A stretch of DNA of 64,000 nucleotides from an uncultured Paludibacter sp. (GTDB lineage Bacteria > Bacteroidota > Bacteroidia > Bacteroidales > Paludibacteraceae): NCBI GenBank assembly GCA_937897985.1, contig CALCBD010000062.1:1-64000 (forward strand), in the 5' to 3' direction. A program made the translations under genes and the position numbers. The notes beneath the pieces were generated by a model. That model searched no databases, was not told the origin of the DNA, and worked only from the letters and a program-made list of their open reading frames with translations. Of this stretch, positions 8,032 to 17,761 are shown piece by piece. Each line of letters starts with the position of its first letter. Positions within the stretch are counted from its first letter, which is position 1.

Positions 8032-11000
8032 TTAGAAACTAAATGATAAATTAAAACCAAGTGTACGGGTCGACGGATATGCTCCATCGGCAATACCCTG
8101 AAGGTTACCGGCACTCTGGCTTGTTTCGGGATCGAAATACGGTGTATTTTTGTGGATGATCCATAAATTTCTTCCGACAAATGAAGCTGTAATTTTGTTA
8201 AACGGCGTTTTTGCCAGTGTTCTTGCTGACAACGAATAGCTTAACGAGAGCTCTCTGAGTTTCACATAAGAGGCATCGTAGATATAAGCTGCAGTAGGTG
8301 TGATATCATAATCCCAGGCTGTGGCCCATTCGTTTGCTTCAATATAACTCTTATTTGGTGTTCCGTCTTCATAAACTGCATTATAAGCAATACCACCACC
8401 ATCGGCAACCAGGTCACGTTTTGGATTTCCTTTGTCGTTCAAACCAGCTGTTTCGGCAAACAATCCGGTAGACACACCATATTTCTGATCGACTGAATAA
8501 ATTTTACCACCCTTCGAGATATCAACCAACAAGTAGAGTGAAAAGTTTTTGTAAGTGAAAGTATTCGATATACCTCCTGTCCAGTCGGGTAAAACCGAAC
8601 CTAACAGACAATCGGTCTTTTTGGAACCATCCTCGTTGGTTGCAAATAAATAATACCCGTCGGCATCAACTGTTCTTTTCCCGTTGGTATAAACGAAATC
8701 GGTACCTCTTAACATTCCGTAAGGCTGACCTTTTGTAAGATTTAAGCTGATGTCCCACGAATCGGTAAGAAGTATATTGTCTACTCCTTCGTATAAATCT
8801 ACAACCGTATTTTTGTTCTTCGTCCAGTTAATGCGCATATCCCATGAGAAATCGCGGGTTTTGACCGGAACCAGATTTAATGACAACTCAACACCTTTGT
8901 TTTCGATTTCACCCGAGTTCACATATCTCTGCGAGTAACCCGACGCAGTACTGATATTCACCGCCATAATCTGGTCGATTGAATTTGTTTTGTACAACGA
9001 CAAATCGAGCCCTACTCTTTTCTGGAAGAAGTTAGCTTCCAAACCGGCTTCCCAGCTTTTTGTTCTTTCCGGTTTCAGATCGGGATTATTTAAAATTGTA
9101 GGTAGACTAAACACGGGAAGTGAATTCCAGTTGGTTTTTTTGGTGTATGATTTTCCAGTACTGTAAACCGGAGCACCGTTTCCAACTTCGGCATAGTTTA
9201 ATCTCAACTTTGCAAATGAAATTTCTTTGATGTTTTTAATGGCTTCAATTTCGGAAAGAATAAAACTTCCTGAAACAGAAGGATAAAAATAAGTATTATT
9301 GGTCAATGGCAAGGTTGACATTTGATCCATACGACCGGTAATGTCTAAATAAGCAAGATTGTTATATCCTAATGTTAAATTCATATAAGCACTGTTTACA
9401 CCCATGAGTTCATCTTTTTCAGTGGTTGAAACCGGCGATTTTGAATTCATCAAATTATAAAAGTCGGGTACCTGCAATCCTCCGATGGTGGTTGCATATG
9501 TGGATACAACCTGATTGCTGCGTTTGTTAACACCAAGCAGCGCATTGGTCGATATTTCACCAAAATTATGATTTGCTCTCAGCATTAAGTCGTAGTTGGT
9601 TTCAATAAAAGAGCGCAGATATTTACTGTATTTCGAAGTCTGATTACTACCAATTGCAATTCTTTCTTCCTGTATTTCAGAATAATAATCTGTAGATACT
9701 CTTCCCTCAGCCGAAATCCACGGTGCAATTTTATATTTTGCATTCACATAACCGAAAAATCTGTTTCTCGAATCATTTTCGAAGTTGATTAAACGTGTCC
9801 AGTAAATATTGTTGTGATAAATCGGACTCAGGTCGTCATAATAGGAATAGTTCCAGGTACGTTGTGTCCCATCGGCTGATTTAATGTAGTTTTTCAAATC
9901 ATAGATATCGACATTGGATTGAAACCACTGACCCAGTGACTGCATCGGGTTTCCGGGATCATAACCCGTACCGTAACGACCGGTATTTTTATCATTTGTA
10001 TAGGATACATTCGATTCGAGACTGAAATTTCTGGTAAAATTATAAGAACCCACAAAGTTGGCAGTATTTTTATTCATTTTACTGTTGGGCATAATCCCTG
10101 TTTCCGAAACATTGGTGTACGAAAAACGGTAAGTGCCTTTGTCATTTCCTCCATCAAGTGCGATATTGTTATTATATTTGATTCCGGTTTCGAAAAAGTC
10201 CCTTATATCATGTTTTCCGGCAACCCAGGGCACTTTTCTCAGATAAGTGTTTTTATCCAGCGGATCGAGTCCAACCCAGTCGATTACCATCAGATTAGGA
10301 TCGAATTTTGCTCCCCACGAAGCATCTTCGGAAGTAGGAACGATTAAATCCTCCTTACCATCACCATCCAGGTCGGCATAATTGAAATAGCCGGTCGGAT
10401 CTTCGTAATAGGCACCATAACCACCACCGTATTCTTTTTGAATACTGGGTAAAGTTGTTTTATCAGCCGATGTTAACAAAATACCTGAACTCACCGAAAC
10501 GCCGACTCCTTTTTGAGCTTTTCCCTTTTTGGTTGTGATCAGCACAACACCGTTGGCTGCTCTCGATCCGTAAAGAGCCGAAGCAGCTGCACCTTTAAGT
10601 ACCGAAATTGACTCAATGTCTTCCGAGTTGATGTCCGATACGGCATTTCCGTAATCGTAACCACCGATACCCTCGGCTACATCGGTTGAATTGGTGATAC
10701 TGTTGTCCACAGGTACACCATCGACAACAAACATAGCCTGATTATTTCCCAGAAAAGATTTATTTCCGCGAATCAGAATATTGGCCGATCCACCCATGGT
10801 ACTGGCTTGTTTGATTTGTACCCCTGAAACTTTTCCTGAGATTGAATTAACAAGATTTGATTCTTTTGCGTTGTTCAAATCACTGTTAATTTCCTGCACT
10901 GAATAGCCTAATGCTTTCTTTTCTCTTTTAATACCCAGAGCAGTTACCACTACCTCGTCAATTGCCAATGCGTCAGATACCATTTTCACGGTAATTCCGG

Positions 11001-11262
11001 ATTTGGCTTCAACTTCAACTGTCTTCAAACCGACATACGAAATAATTAAAGTTTTGGTACCACTGCCCACTGCAAGGTTAAAATCGCCGTTGACACCGGT
11101 AATCGTTCCGTTTGTAGTTCCTTTAACTATAACTGATGCTCCGATAACGGGCTGTCCGTCGTCCGCTGTAATTACTTTACCGGTCACGGATTTCGTTTGA
11201 GCATTTACCAAACTTATACCTATCAAAAAAAGACAGGTAATAAAGAACGTTAGTTTTCTCAT
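8032..11262 (-). CDS. SusC/RagA-family TonB-dependent outer-membrane transporter
   Basis: Energy-dependent import channel of 1076 residues. It has a signal peptide (residues 1-21, ending LVNAQ), a carboxypeptidase-regulatory-like N-terminal domain (about 23-100, with GQPVIGASVIVKGT and FNLAVGSGTKTLIISYVG), a TonB-box-like segment around EVVVTALGIKREKKALGY, a plug domain containing the VDGVPVDN and SVLKGAAASALYGSRAANGV motifs, and a 22-strand-type barrel ending in FNLSFSF with the C-terminal aromatic. It pairs with the SusD-like gene downstream. Its first 100 residues and leader are nearly identical to those of the second SusC at 13979-17206, so the pair arose by duplication or gene conversion. 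Confidence 0.95.
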   Translation of the reverse strand: MRKLTFFITCLFLIGISLVNAQTKSVTGKVITADDGQPVIGASVIVKGTTNGTITGVNGDFNLAVGSGTKTLIISYVGLKTVEVEAKSGITVKMVSDALAIDEVVVTALGIKREKKALGYSVQEINSDLNNAKESNLVNSISGKVSGVQIKQASTMGGSANILIRGNKSFLGNNQAMFVVDGVPVDNSITNSTDVAEGIGGYDYGNAVSDINSEDIESISVLKGAAASALYGSRAANGVVLITTKKGKAQKGVGVSVSSGILLTSADKTTLPSIQKEYGGGYGAYYEDPTGYFNYADLDGDGKEDLIVPTSEDASWGAKFDPNLMVIDWVGLDPLDKNTYLRKVPWVAGKHDIRDFFETGIKYNNNIALDGGNDKGTYRFSYTNVSETGIMPNSKMNKNTANFVGSYNFTRNFSLESNVSYTNDKNTGRYGTGYDPGNPMQSLGQWFQSNVDIYDLKNYIKSADGTQRTWNYSYYDDLSPIYHNNIYWTRLINFENDSRNRFFGYVNAKYKIAPWISAEGRVSTDYYSEIQEERIAIGSNQTSKYSKYLRSFIETNYDLMLRANHNFGEISTNALLGVNKRSNQVVSTYATTIGGLQVPDFYNLMNSKSPVSTTEKDELMGVNSAYMNLTLGYNNLAYLDITGRMDQMSTLPLTNNTYFYPSVSGSFILSEIEAIKNIKEISFAKLRLNYAEVGNGAPVYSTGKSYTKKTNWNSLPVFSLPTILNNPDLKPERTKSWEAGLEANFFQKRVGLDLSLYKTNSIDQIMAVNISTASGYSQRYVNSGEIENKGVELSLNLVPVKTRDFSWDMRINWTKNKNTVVDLYEGVDNILLTDSWDISLNLTKGQPYGMLRGTDFVYTNGKRTVDADGYYLFATNEDGSKKTDCLLGSVLPDWTGGISNTFTYKNFSLYLLVDISKGGKIYSVDQKYGVSTGLFAETAGLNDKGNPKRDLVADGGGIAYNAVYEDGTPNKSYIEANEWATAWDYDITPTAAYIYDASYVKLRELSLSYSLSARTLAKTPFNKITASFVGRNLWIIHKNTPYFDPETSQSAGNLQGIADGAYPSTRTLGFNLSFSF

Positions 11263-11639
11263 AAATTCACATTTTGTTTATTAATAATTAATTTGCGCTT
11301 TTTTTCAATTTTTTATTAAATAAGAGTGCAAATATAAAGGATTCAAAATTAATAAACAAGCATTATTGATGATAAAAAGAAATTTTATACAGGCTTAAAA
11401 TATCATTTCGTCATTTTTAGACAATATATACTGTCGAAAAGATAGTTTTAAGGTTCAGAGCCCATGTATTAATTGAAAAACACTGACTTCTTATCTGCCT
11501 GAATATCTGCATTTTAAAAAGTTAAAATTGTTAACTGTCACCTTCATCAAAATCCAGGTAATTTAAATCCGGTATTACAACAAAAACCGTTAACTTTTTT
11601 ATCTTCATTTAAAATAATTTTTAATTAAAACATACAAAA
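11263..11639. other. Non-coding stretch between the two SusCD units
   Basis: AT-rich spacer that holds the promoter of the downstream SusC (11329-11359) and its conserved leader (11265-11300). No gene was found. Confidence 0.6.
11329..11359 (-). promoter_or_regulatory. Promoter of the first SusC gene
   Basis: On the minus strand TTG (11359-11357), a 20-base spacer and TATATTTG (11336-11329) match the Bacteroidota consensus. The leader that follows contains GCGCAAATTAAT, also present in the other SusC leader. Confidence 0.8.
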
Positions 11640-11672
11640 AAGGGCCGATTCGTAAGAATCAGCCCTTAAAAA
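11640..11672 (-). terminator. Terminator after the second SusCD unit
   Basis: The stem AAGGGCCGATTC / GAATCAGCCCTT (one mismatch, 4-base loop) lies 24 bases past the stop codon of the small lipoprotein gene. In the minus direction it is followed by TTTTTTGTATG. Confidence 0.8.
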
Positions 11673-11695
11673 CTTAAAAACTTATTTTTTAAATG

Positions 11696-12292
11696 TTATT
11701 TGAAAGTAATGTAACTTTCGTCTTCATTCCAAAGAGTTCTTCTGTAACCTTCTACTAAGTAAGTTACGCCCGGAGCTTTTGTTTTCGTAAGTTTAAAATA
11801 AATCCTGTCGCTTTTCACACCCGAAGGCATGTCAACTGAATTGAGAGTGATTTTCCCTTCAGTAACAACAACAGTATCCACGACTGAATTCATCGGATAA
11901 GCCGCTGAAAAAGCAGTAACTGCAGTATTCTGTGTTGTACCGGTAGTTGAAAATGACAAATTATTAACATCGCAGGATATTTTTGCTTTAAGTGTTCTCG
12001 GAATTGTAGTTACAGGTGCAAAAGAAGGAATTGCAGATGTAGTACGTAACCATACTTGATTTGTAACATTATCTGACGTATTATACGTACCAAATGTGTA
12101 CATAGAAGTAGACACCAGTGCATTGGTACTCAGATTCGTAATACGAACCCTCCATTCACCCGAAATCGGATAGGTGGGTGAATAGTCTACTTTAGGGTCA
12201 GAATATGTTTCGCAGCTCAAAAGAGAAACAGCGCAAACACTAAATAAAATGATTGACTTTATTATTGATTTCATATTGATATTTTTTATCAT
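11696..12292 (-). CDS. Lipoprotein of the lipid-binding (PF12888-like) family
   Basis: A 198-residue lipoprotein encoded directly after a SusD-like gene (55-base gap). The signal ends at LLSCETYSD with Cys27 as the lipidation site. The internal ATG at 12274 (residue 7, MKSIIKSIILF) is an equally good start. The mature part begins PISGEWRVRITN and continues as a small beta-rich domain, reading like the putative lipid-binding/calycin-like lipoproteins that often accompany SusCD pairs lacking glycoside hydrolases. I recognise the family by this pattern and context rather than by a catalytic motif. It probably sits on the outer membrane and helps the import system. Confidence 0.65.
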   Translation of the reverse strand: MIKNINMKSIIKSIILFSVCAVSLLSCETYSDPKVDYSPTYPISGEWRVRITNLSTNALVSTSMYTFGTYNTSDNVTNQVWLRTTSAIPSFAPVTTIPRTLKAKISCDVNNLSFSTTGTTQNTAVTAFSAAYPMNSVVDTVVVTEGKITLNSVDMPSGVKSDRIYFKLTKTKAPGVTYLVEGYRRTLWNEDESYITFK

Positions 12293-12347
12293 GATTATAA
12301 TTAAACTTAATAAACTGATTGAATTCTCAGTATTTTAAATTCTATTT

Positions 12348-13910
12348 TTATTTCTGCCACCACATTTTGGTTGAAATTGGAATTACAGCAGGAGTATTAG
12401 GGTTATAATCCGAAGAAGTCTTAGGGAATAAGAATCTCTTAGGGAATTGACCGGCTAATAATACAGAACCAAGTGAGGGAGCCAGAGTACCAACCACATA
12501 ATTAGAATTTTGCAAAGCAAGTCTGCTTACATCTGATACCATCTGAGTTCCTAATGCAGGTATACCTGTACGGTTGATATCAAGGAATGCATTCCATGAA
12601 TCTGTACGTACCGAAGATACCCATTTTTGCATCATAATACAATTTAACATGGCATCCAGATTGGTTGATTTAAATTCGTAAGCACCACCTGTAGCCACAT
12701 AAGTACTTCCATCTTTTCCCCAACGGCTGAATGCGGCTTTTACAGCTGCATCGTAAGCTGTTTTAGCATTAGCAACATTTCCGATGCGTGCCCATGCTTC
12801 AGCCTGTAAAAACAAGCTTTCAACAGCCGACATGAAATATACAGGGTCGGTTGCAGCCAACACAGCTCTTGAATGTACTGTAAGCGGGAAGTTTGCAGTC
12901 ACACTGAAGGGTTCCTTTCCATAAGTTCCCTGATCCATTCCTCTGTAGTAAGGGGCCAGATTAGCAGGAACATCAACAATTTTATCGTCTTTAGCAGTTG
13001 CACCGGCCTGAATCATTTGAGTACAAGGTTCGGCAAATGCACCGATACGGCTGTCTTTGTTTGCATTCATGTATGCTATCAAAGTTGCACTTACACGAAT
13101 GTTCGAAGTAGTATTCAACTTACGACGGTCGTTTTCGTACAATGGATTTGATTTGTTTTCAGCATCGGCAAACTGAGTAAGTTTGGCATCGGAAGCAAGC
13201 AAATCGCCTTCGGCAAGTAATGCCTGAATAGCAGTCTGATTGGTAGCAAAGTCTCTCATCATAATTTTGAGTTTCAAAGTTTTTGCAAACTTTACCCATT
13301 TGGCTATATCGCCACCATACACCATGTCTTTTGTTGCCATTGATGCTAAAGGTGTAGCCTGATCTTTTTTGGCAATTGCTTCGTCGAGCAATGCAAGAAG
13401 TTTTGCATCGATAGCCTTACTTTCGTCAAAAACAGGAGTCAGATTTTCATCTCCCATTAAAGCTTGTGAAAAAGGAACTTTTTCGTATAAACTAACCAGC
13501 ATATTGAAGTTAAAAGCTGTCATAACTTTTGCAGCTAACCAATAATTCCAGTCACCAGCAGTTTCAGCCTGCGAAATAGCTCTTTTTAAATCGGGCAGAG
13601 CGCCTGCATAAACAGATGACCAGTAACGGGCAAAATAGTTATTATTATATGCAAGGTTATACTGATCAATAGTGGTATACTGCTGCGAAGTATTGTTTTG
13701 AGAATAGTGTTGTGCCCAGTATGCGCCAACCAATTGTACGTCAGCACCTAAAATTGAAGCCGACCAGGTAGTACCTGAAGCAAATAGCAGTGGTGTACTT
13801 GCTGTTGCGGGATAGCTCGGATCTTTGTTAATATCCAAGTAATCAGTACAAGCTGTTGTTAATACAGCAACTAAAGATATCCCCATTAAATAATTTATTA
13901 TTTTTTTCAT
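12348..13910 (-). CDS. SusD/RagB-family outer-membrane lipoprotein (SusD-like_2 type)
   Basis: Ligand-binding surface lipoprotein of the second import system, 520 residues. The signal peptide ends with LTTACTDYLD, Cys21 being lipidated. DYLDINKDPSYP is the usual opening of SusD-like_2 proteins. Further typical segments are LVSLYEKVPFSQALMGDENLTP, the VYGGDIAKWVKFAKTLKLKIMMR helix pair, and ESLFLQAEAWARIG (TPR-like helices). It lies 68 bases after its SusC gene and is followed by the small lipoprotein gene and a terminator, giving a three-gene operon susC-susD-lipoprotein. Ligand unknown. Confidence 0.92.
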   Translation of the reverse strand: MKKIINYLMGISLVAVLTTACTDYLDINKDPSYPATASTPLLFASGTTWSASILGADVQLVGAYWAQHYSQNNTSQQYTTIDQYNLAYNNNYFARYWSSVYAGALPDLKRAISQAETAGDWNYWLAAKVMTAFNFNMLVSLYEKVPFSQALMGDENLTPVFDESKAIDAKLLALLDEAIAKKDQATPLASMATKDMVYGGDIAKWVKFAKTLKLKIMMRDFATNQTAIQALLAEGDLLASDAKLTQFADAENKSNPLYENDRRKLNTTSNIRVSATLIAYMNANKDSRIGAFAEPCTQMIQAGATAKDDKIVDVPANLAPYYRGMDQGTYGKEPFSVTANFPLTVHSRAVLAATDPVYFMSAVESLFLQAEAWARIGNVANAKTAYDAAVKAAFSRWGKDGSTYVATGGAYEFKSTNLDAMLNCIMMQKWVSSVRTDSWNAFLDINRTGIPALGTQMVSDVSRLALQNSNYVVGTLAPSLGSVLLAGQFPKRFLFPKTSSDYNPNTPAVIPISTKMWWQK

Positions 13911-13978
13911 ATCGAATCTTTTATATTATAATAGTTATCAATTATATTTTATCAATTGTGATAATCTATATTTCTGTA

Positions 13979-16900
13979 TTAAAAATTAACTTTAAGTGAA
14001 GCACCCATGTTGCGAACAGAAGGAGCAGATGAGAATTCACCGAAGTTTGATGTGATATCATTACCATAATTTGACTGATCAGGATCAACAAAATTATTAG
14101 CAGCTGCAGTCCACATCAACAGGTTGCGACCAATAAGACTTAACTGAACATCAGCAATCGGCGATTTGGCGAACCAGCTTTTCGGGAATGCATAGTTCAA
14201 CGATACTTCTCTCAGTTTCAAATACGTTTTAGGTAACACGCAATTGGCTTCCATACCTTTGTTTGCTGAAGAATAGTTCCAGTAGTTAAGAACTCCTGAT
14301 GAAGTCATCAAAGGTATATCGTTTTCGGCATAAACACCTGTAGTAATTTCCTTCACGCTGTTAGGAACCAAGAATGGTTGACGTGCATTGAACATGGTGT
14401 TGGTTCCGTTACCGTTCCAGTCGAGCATACGTGCAGTATTGCTGTAGAAATATCCTCCCTGACGATAATCGAATACTACGTTCAAAGTAAGTGCTTTGTA
14501 TCTGAAACTGGTTGAAATACCCATTGTATAGTCAAAATTCGAAGATCCGATTGTATTGAATTCGTTCGAAAGAATTACAGGTAAACCACTTGAATTAACC
14601 ACAGTTTTTCCATAATAAGGAGAAGCTGCATCGGTTACGGTTCTGATTTTCGGAACCTGGAACATACCTACCGGTTGTCCTTTCAGCATCATATAAGTAA
14701 CATCATAGGCACTTGTCCACTGGTAATTCTGCACATTGTCCCAAAGTTCTTTAACCAAACTCCAGTTTTTAGCATAAGTTACTCCCAGTTCCCACTCAAA
14801 ATCTTTTGTTTTGACAGGAGAACCATAAAGATGAACTTCAACACCATGGTTATTAATCCAACCTACATTTCTTACTTTACCGGTATATCCTGATTCAGGA
14901 GAAATACCAGCCACAATAATCTGGTTTTTGGTATCGCGGTTATAATAAGCCAAATCAAGTCCTAATCTGTTGTTTAACATTTTAAGATCCAAACCTACTT
15001 CAGCTTCGGTTGTGATTTCAGGTTTCAAACTCTGATTGGCAAGCGTATTCGATTCGGTAATACCTGAAACACTGTTAAGTGGTAAATATAAGTTACCAAA
15101 ACCTAATGCAATCTGTGTTGGTACAAATTTATTGTTTGTCAGATATACCGAAGCGTCGTTACCTGTTTGTCCGAGACCACCACGAAGTTTTAAAGTGTTC
15201 AACGTATTAGTTTTCAGTGATTTTATAGCATCTGTCAATACAACCGAAACGTTTGCACCACCATAGAAGAAACTATTGCTGTTGATAGGAAGGGTTGATG
15301 ACCAGTCGTTACGTGCTGAAAGTCCGAGGAATGCCCAGTCTTTGTAAGAAACATCACCCTGAAAGAACAGACCGATTAAACGTCTGGTGTAAACACTTGT
15401 AGTAGTGGTTGCCAAACTTGTACCATTGGTAAGATTGTACCACAGAGGCACATCCAATGCACCCTGATAAGCATCGATTTCTGATTTGGTACGCTGGTTG
15501 AGGTTCCATCCAAGGTTAGCTGTAACACGGAAATCCGAAGCTATGGTGTAATCGGCTGCAAGCATTGTAGTTGCATCCAGCTGACCGTAACTTACGTAGT
15601 CTTCTTCATAGTTACCCGGAATTGATTTAGAAGAAAATTGCATTGCCCATCCTGCTGCTGACTGTAACACCTGTGCTGCCCAGCCTTTGGTTCTGGCATT
15701 TGTAAAATCTGCTCCGACTCTACCCGTTGCTTTTAAACCCGGCATAATGTCATAATTCAGTTCAACTTTACCATAAGCTCTGTCGTCCTGATATACACTC
15801 TGGTTATTGGCGATAATCCAATAAGGGTTCTGAGCATATCCGGTGTAGAAATTATCAATATTATTGTATGGATCGTTGTAGTCTTTCAGTAATTGATAAT
15901 CAATGTCAACAGGAGTCTGAATAATATCCTGGAATGTAGTTGCTCCGGTTGCGCCTCCCTGACCTGCTCTTACCTGACGAATGTCCTTGCGAACATAGTT
16001 GATATCGATGTTTGCATGGAATTTTTTATAATTAGCATCGCCACGTACCGAGAAGGTATTACGGTTGTATTTATCAGCATTCGATGGTAAAATTCCATCT
16101 GAACTTACATTGTTGTAAGAGAAAACAAATGAAGTATTCTGGTTTCCAGCCGAAATACTGATGTTATTGGTTAATTCAAGACCATTTTCGTAGAAATTAC
16201 GTAAATTGTTTTCCACAAAAGAGAAAGGTTTTGTTCTTTGAGTTCCTGTAGCAGAATATACACCATTAGTACCAAGCGGAGCACCCCATTTTCTGGTCAG
16301 TCCATCCAGCTTTGGTCCCCATGAACCATTTTCACCCAAACCGGGCTCGGGAGTACCTGCCTGATTAAGAAGTGGCCAGCCCTGTCCGAACATATTTTCG
16401 AACTGCGGAACGCGTAAAACATTCGATACTGTAGCAGTACCTGTGTAAGCTACTTTGATTTTGGAATCTTTGGAACCTCTTTTGGTAGTAATCAAAATCA
16501 CACCATTGGCAGCCCGCGAACCATAAAGAGCAGTTGAAGATGCTCCCTTTAAAACTGTTACTGACTCAACATCATCAGGGTTGATATCACCTGCCTGGTT
16601 ACCAAAGTCGACAGCCTGATTTTGTGCTCCAACACCCATGAATGAGTTCTGAATCGGAATCCCGTCCACAACATACAAAGGCTGGTTATTGTTGAAAGAA
16701 GTAATACCACGGATAATTACTTTTTCTGAAGTTCCGGTACCTCCCGAACTTGAAATGTTAAGACCGGCAACCTTACCTGTCAAACCATTTGTTACTGACA
16801 ACGGAGTAGTGCGGGTTAATTCTTCTGACTTTACAGTAGATGCCGCGTATCCCAGACTTTTCGCAGACCGGCTGATACCCATCGCTGTTACAACAATTTC

Positions 16901-17206
16901 GTCAATCACTTTGGTGTCCGATTCCATCTTAACCGTAACACCGTTTTTTGCTTCAACTTCAATGGTTTTCATACCTACGTACGAAACTACCAATGTTTTA
17001 GCATTTCCCTGCATCGCAATTGTAAAGTCTCCGTTCACTCCGGTTATTGCACCCGTAGTTGTTCCCTTTACCATAACTGATGCTCCGATAACTGGTTGCC
17101 CATCTTCAGCCGAAAGCACTTTCCCGCTTACTGATTTTGACTGAGCATTCACCAAACCTACGCCTATCAAAAAAAGACAGGCAATAAAGAACGTTAGTTT
17201 TCTCAT
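13979..17206 (-). CDS. SusC/RagA-family TonB-dependent outer-membrane transporter
   Basis: Outer-membrane import channel of 1075 residues, first gene of its operon. It has a signal peptide (1-21), a carboxypeptidase-regulatory-like domain (GQPVIGASVMVKGTTTGAITG), a TonB-box-like segment VTAMGISRSAKSLGY, a plug with VDGIPIQNS and SVTVLKGASSTALYGSRAANGV, and a long barrel ending GASLKVNF. The N-terminal 100 residues are nearly the same as in the SusC at 8032-11262, but the plug and barrel diverge strongly, as expected when two transporters share a recently copied front end but bind different ligands. Confidence 0.95.
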   Translation of the reverse strand: MRKLTFFIACLFLIGVGLVNAQSKSVSGKVLSAEDGQPVIGASVMVKGTTTGAITGVNGDFTIAMQGNAKTLVVSYVGMKTIEVEAKNGVTVKMESDTKVIDEIVVTAMGISRSAKSLGYAASTVKSEELTRTTPLSVTNGLTGKVAGLNISSSGGTGTSEKVIIRGITSFNNNQPLYVVDGIPIQNSFMGVGAQNQAVDFGNQAGDINPDDVESVTVLKGASSTALYGSRAANGVILITTKRGSKDSKIKVAYTGTATVSNVLRVPQFENMFGQGWPLLNQAGTPEPGLGENGSWGPKLDGLTRKWGAPLGTNGVYSATGTQRTKPFSFVENNLRNFYENGLELTNNISISAGNQNTSFVFSYNNVSSDGILPSNADKYNRNTFSVRGDANYKKFHANIDINYVRKDIRQVRAGQGGATGATTFQDIIQTPVDIDYQLLKDYNDPYNNIDNFYTGYAQNPYWIIANNQSVYQDDRAYGKVELNYDIMPGLKATGRVGADFTNARTKGWAAQVLQSAAGWAMQFSSKSIPGNYEEDYVSYGQLDATTMLAADYTIASDFRVTANLGWNLNQRTKSEIDAYQGALDVPLWYNLTNGTSLATTTTSVYTRRLIGLFFQGDVSYKDWAFLGLSARNDWSSTLPINSNSFFYGGANVSVVLTDAIKSLKTNTLNTLKLRGGLGQTGNDASVYLTNNKFVPTQIALGFGNLYLPLNSVSGITESNTLANQSLKPEITTEAEVGLDLKMLNNRLGLDLAYYNRDTKNQIIVAGISPESGYTGKVRNVGWINNHGVEVHLYGSPVKTKDFEWELGVTYAKNWSLVKELWDNVQNYQWTSAYDVTYMMLKGQPVGMFQVPKIRTVTDAASPYYGKTVVNSSGLPVILSNEFNTIGSSNFDYTMGISTSFRYKALTLNVVFDYRQGGYFYSNTARMLDWNGNGTNTMFNARQPFLVPNSVKEITTGVYAENDIPLMTSSGVLNYWNYSSANKGMEANCVLPKTYLKLREVSLNYAFPKSWFAKSPIADVQLSLIGRNLLMWTAAANNFVDPDQSNYGNDITSNFGEFSSAPSVRNMGASLKVNF

Positions 17207-17706
17207 AAATTTACATTTTGTTTATTAATCATTAATTTGCGCTTATTTGATTTTTTTTAATAAAACATGGCTGCAAATATAGAGCATTAGAATTTAAAAA
17301 ACAAGTATTTTTGATAACGAAATGAAAAAAAATACAGCTGACTGCTTACAGTTCGCAAATAAATCAGCACAAAACAAAAATTTTTTTTGTTTGATTTTTT
17401 GAATATCAGGACTAAAACCAATGCTATTGGACTATTATTCAGCTATTTACAAAGTTTATTTGCTTAATTTCAGCTTTAATTTGGATTGAAAGTTGTTATT
17501 TATAACCGTTAAAAATAATTTTTGAATTTAATATATTTTGAGTAAATATTTGTTGACATTTCGGGTCGGATGTGATAAAAAGCACTAAATTTTTCATGTC
17601 ATTCAGGTTCAATATTAAAATTGTAAGTTCTGAACTGAATTCATATCATACATGTTACGGTTAGCATGATGGTGATATCCTGTTTCTGCATGGGTGATTA
17701 TACAAA
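17207..17706. other. Non-coding stretch upstream of the second SusC
   Basis: Contains the SusC promoter (17274-17304) and shared leader. The remainder to the pepD terminator is AT-rich without a visible gene. Confidence 0.6.
17274..17304 (-). promoter_or_regulatory. Promoter of the second SusC gene
   Basis: On the minus strand TTG (17304-17302), a 20-base spacer and TATATTTG (17281-17274). Spacing, sequence and distance to the start codon are the same as in the promoter at 11329-11359, and the intervening leader is largely conserved. Confidence 0.8.
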
Positions 17707-17741
17707 AAAAGCTGCCTCCGGTAGCACAGAGACAGCTTTAA
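17707..17741 (-). terminator. Terminator of pepD
   Basis: AAAGCTG (17708-17714) pairs with CAGCTTT (17733-17739), extended inward by CTC/GAG. In the minus direction TTTTTTTGTA follows. Confidence 0.75.
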
Positions 17742-17761
17742 TGAATTCAGTAAATTTTTAT

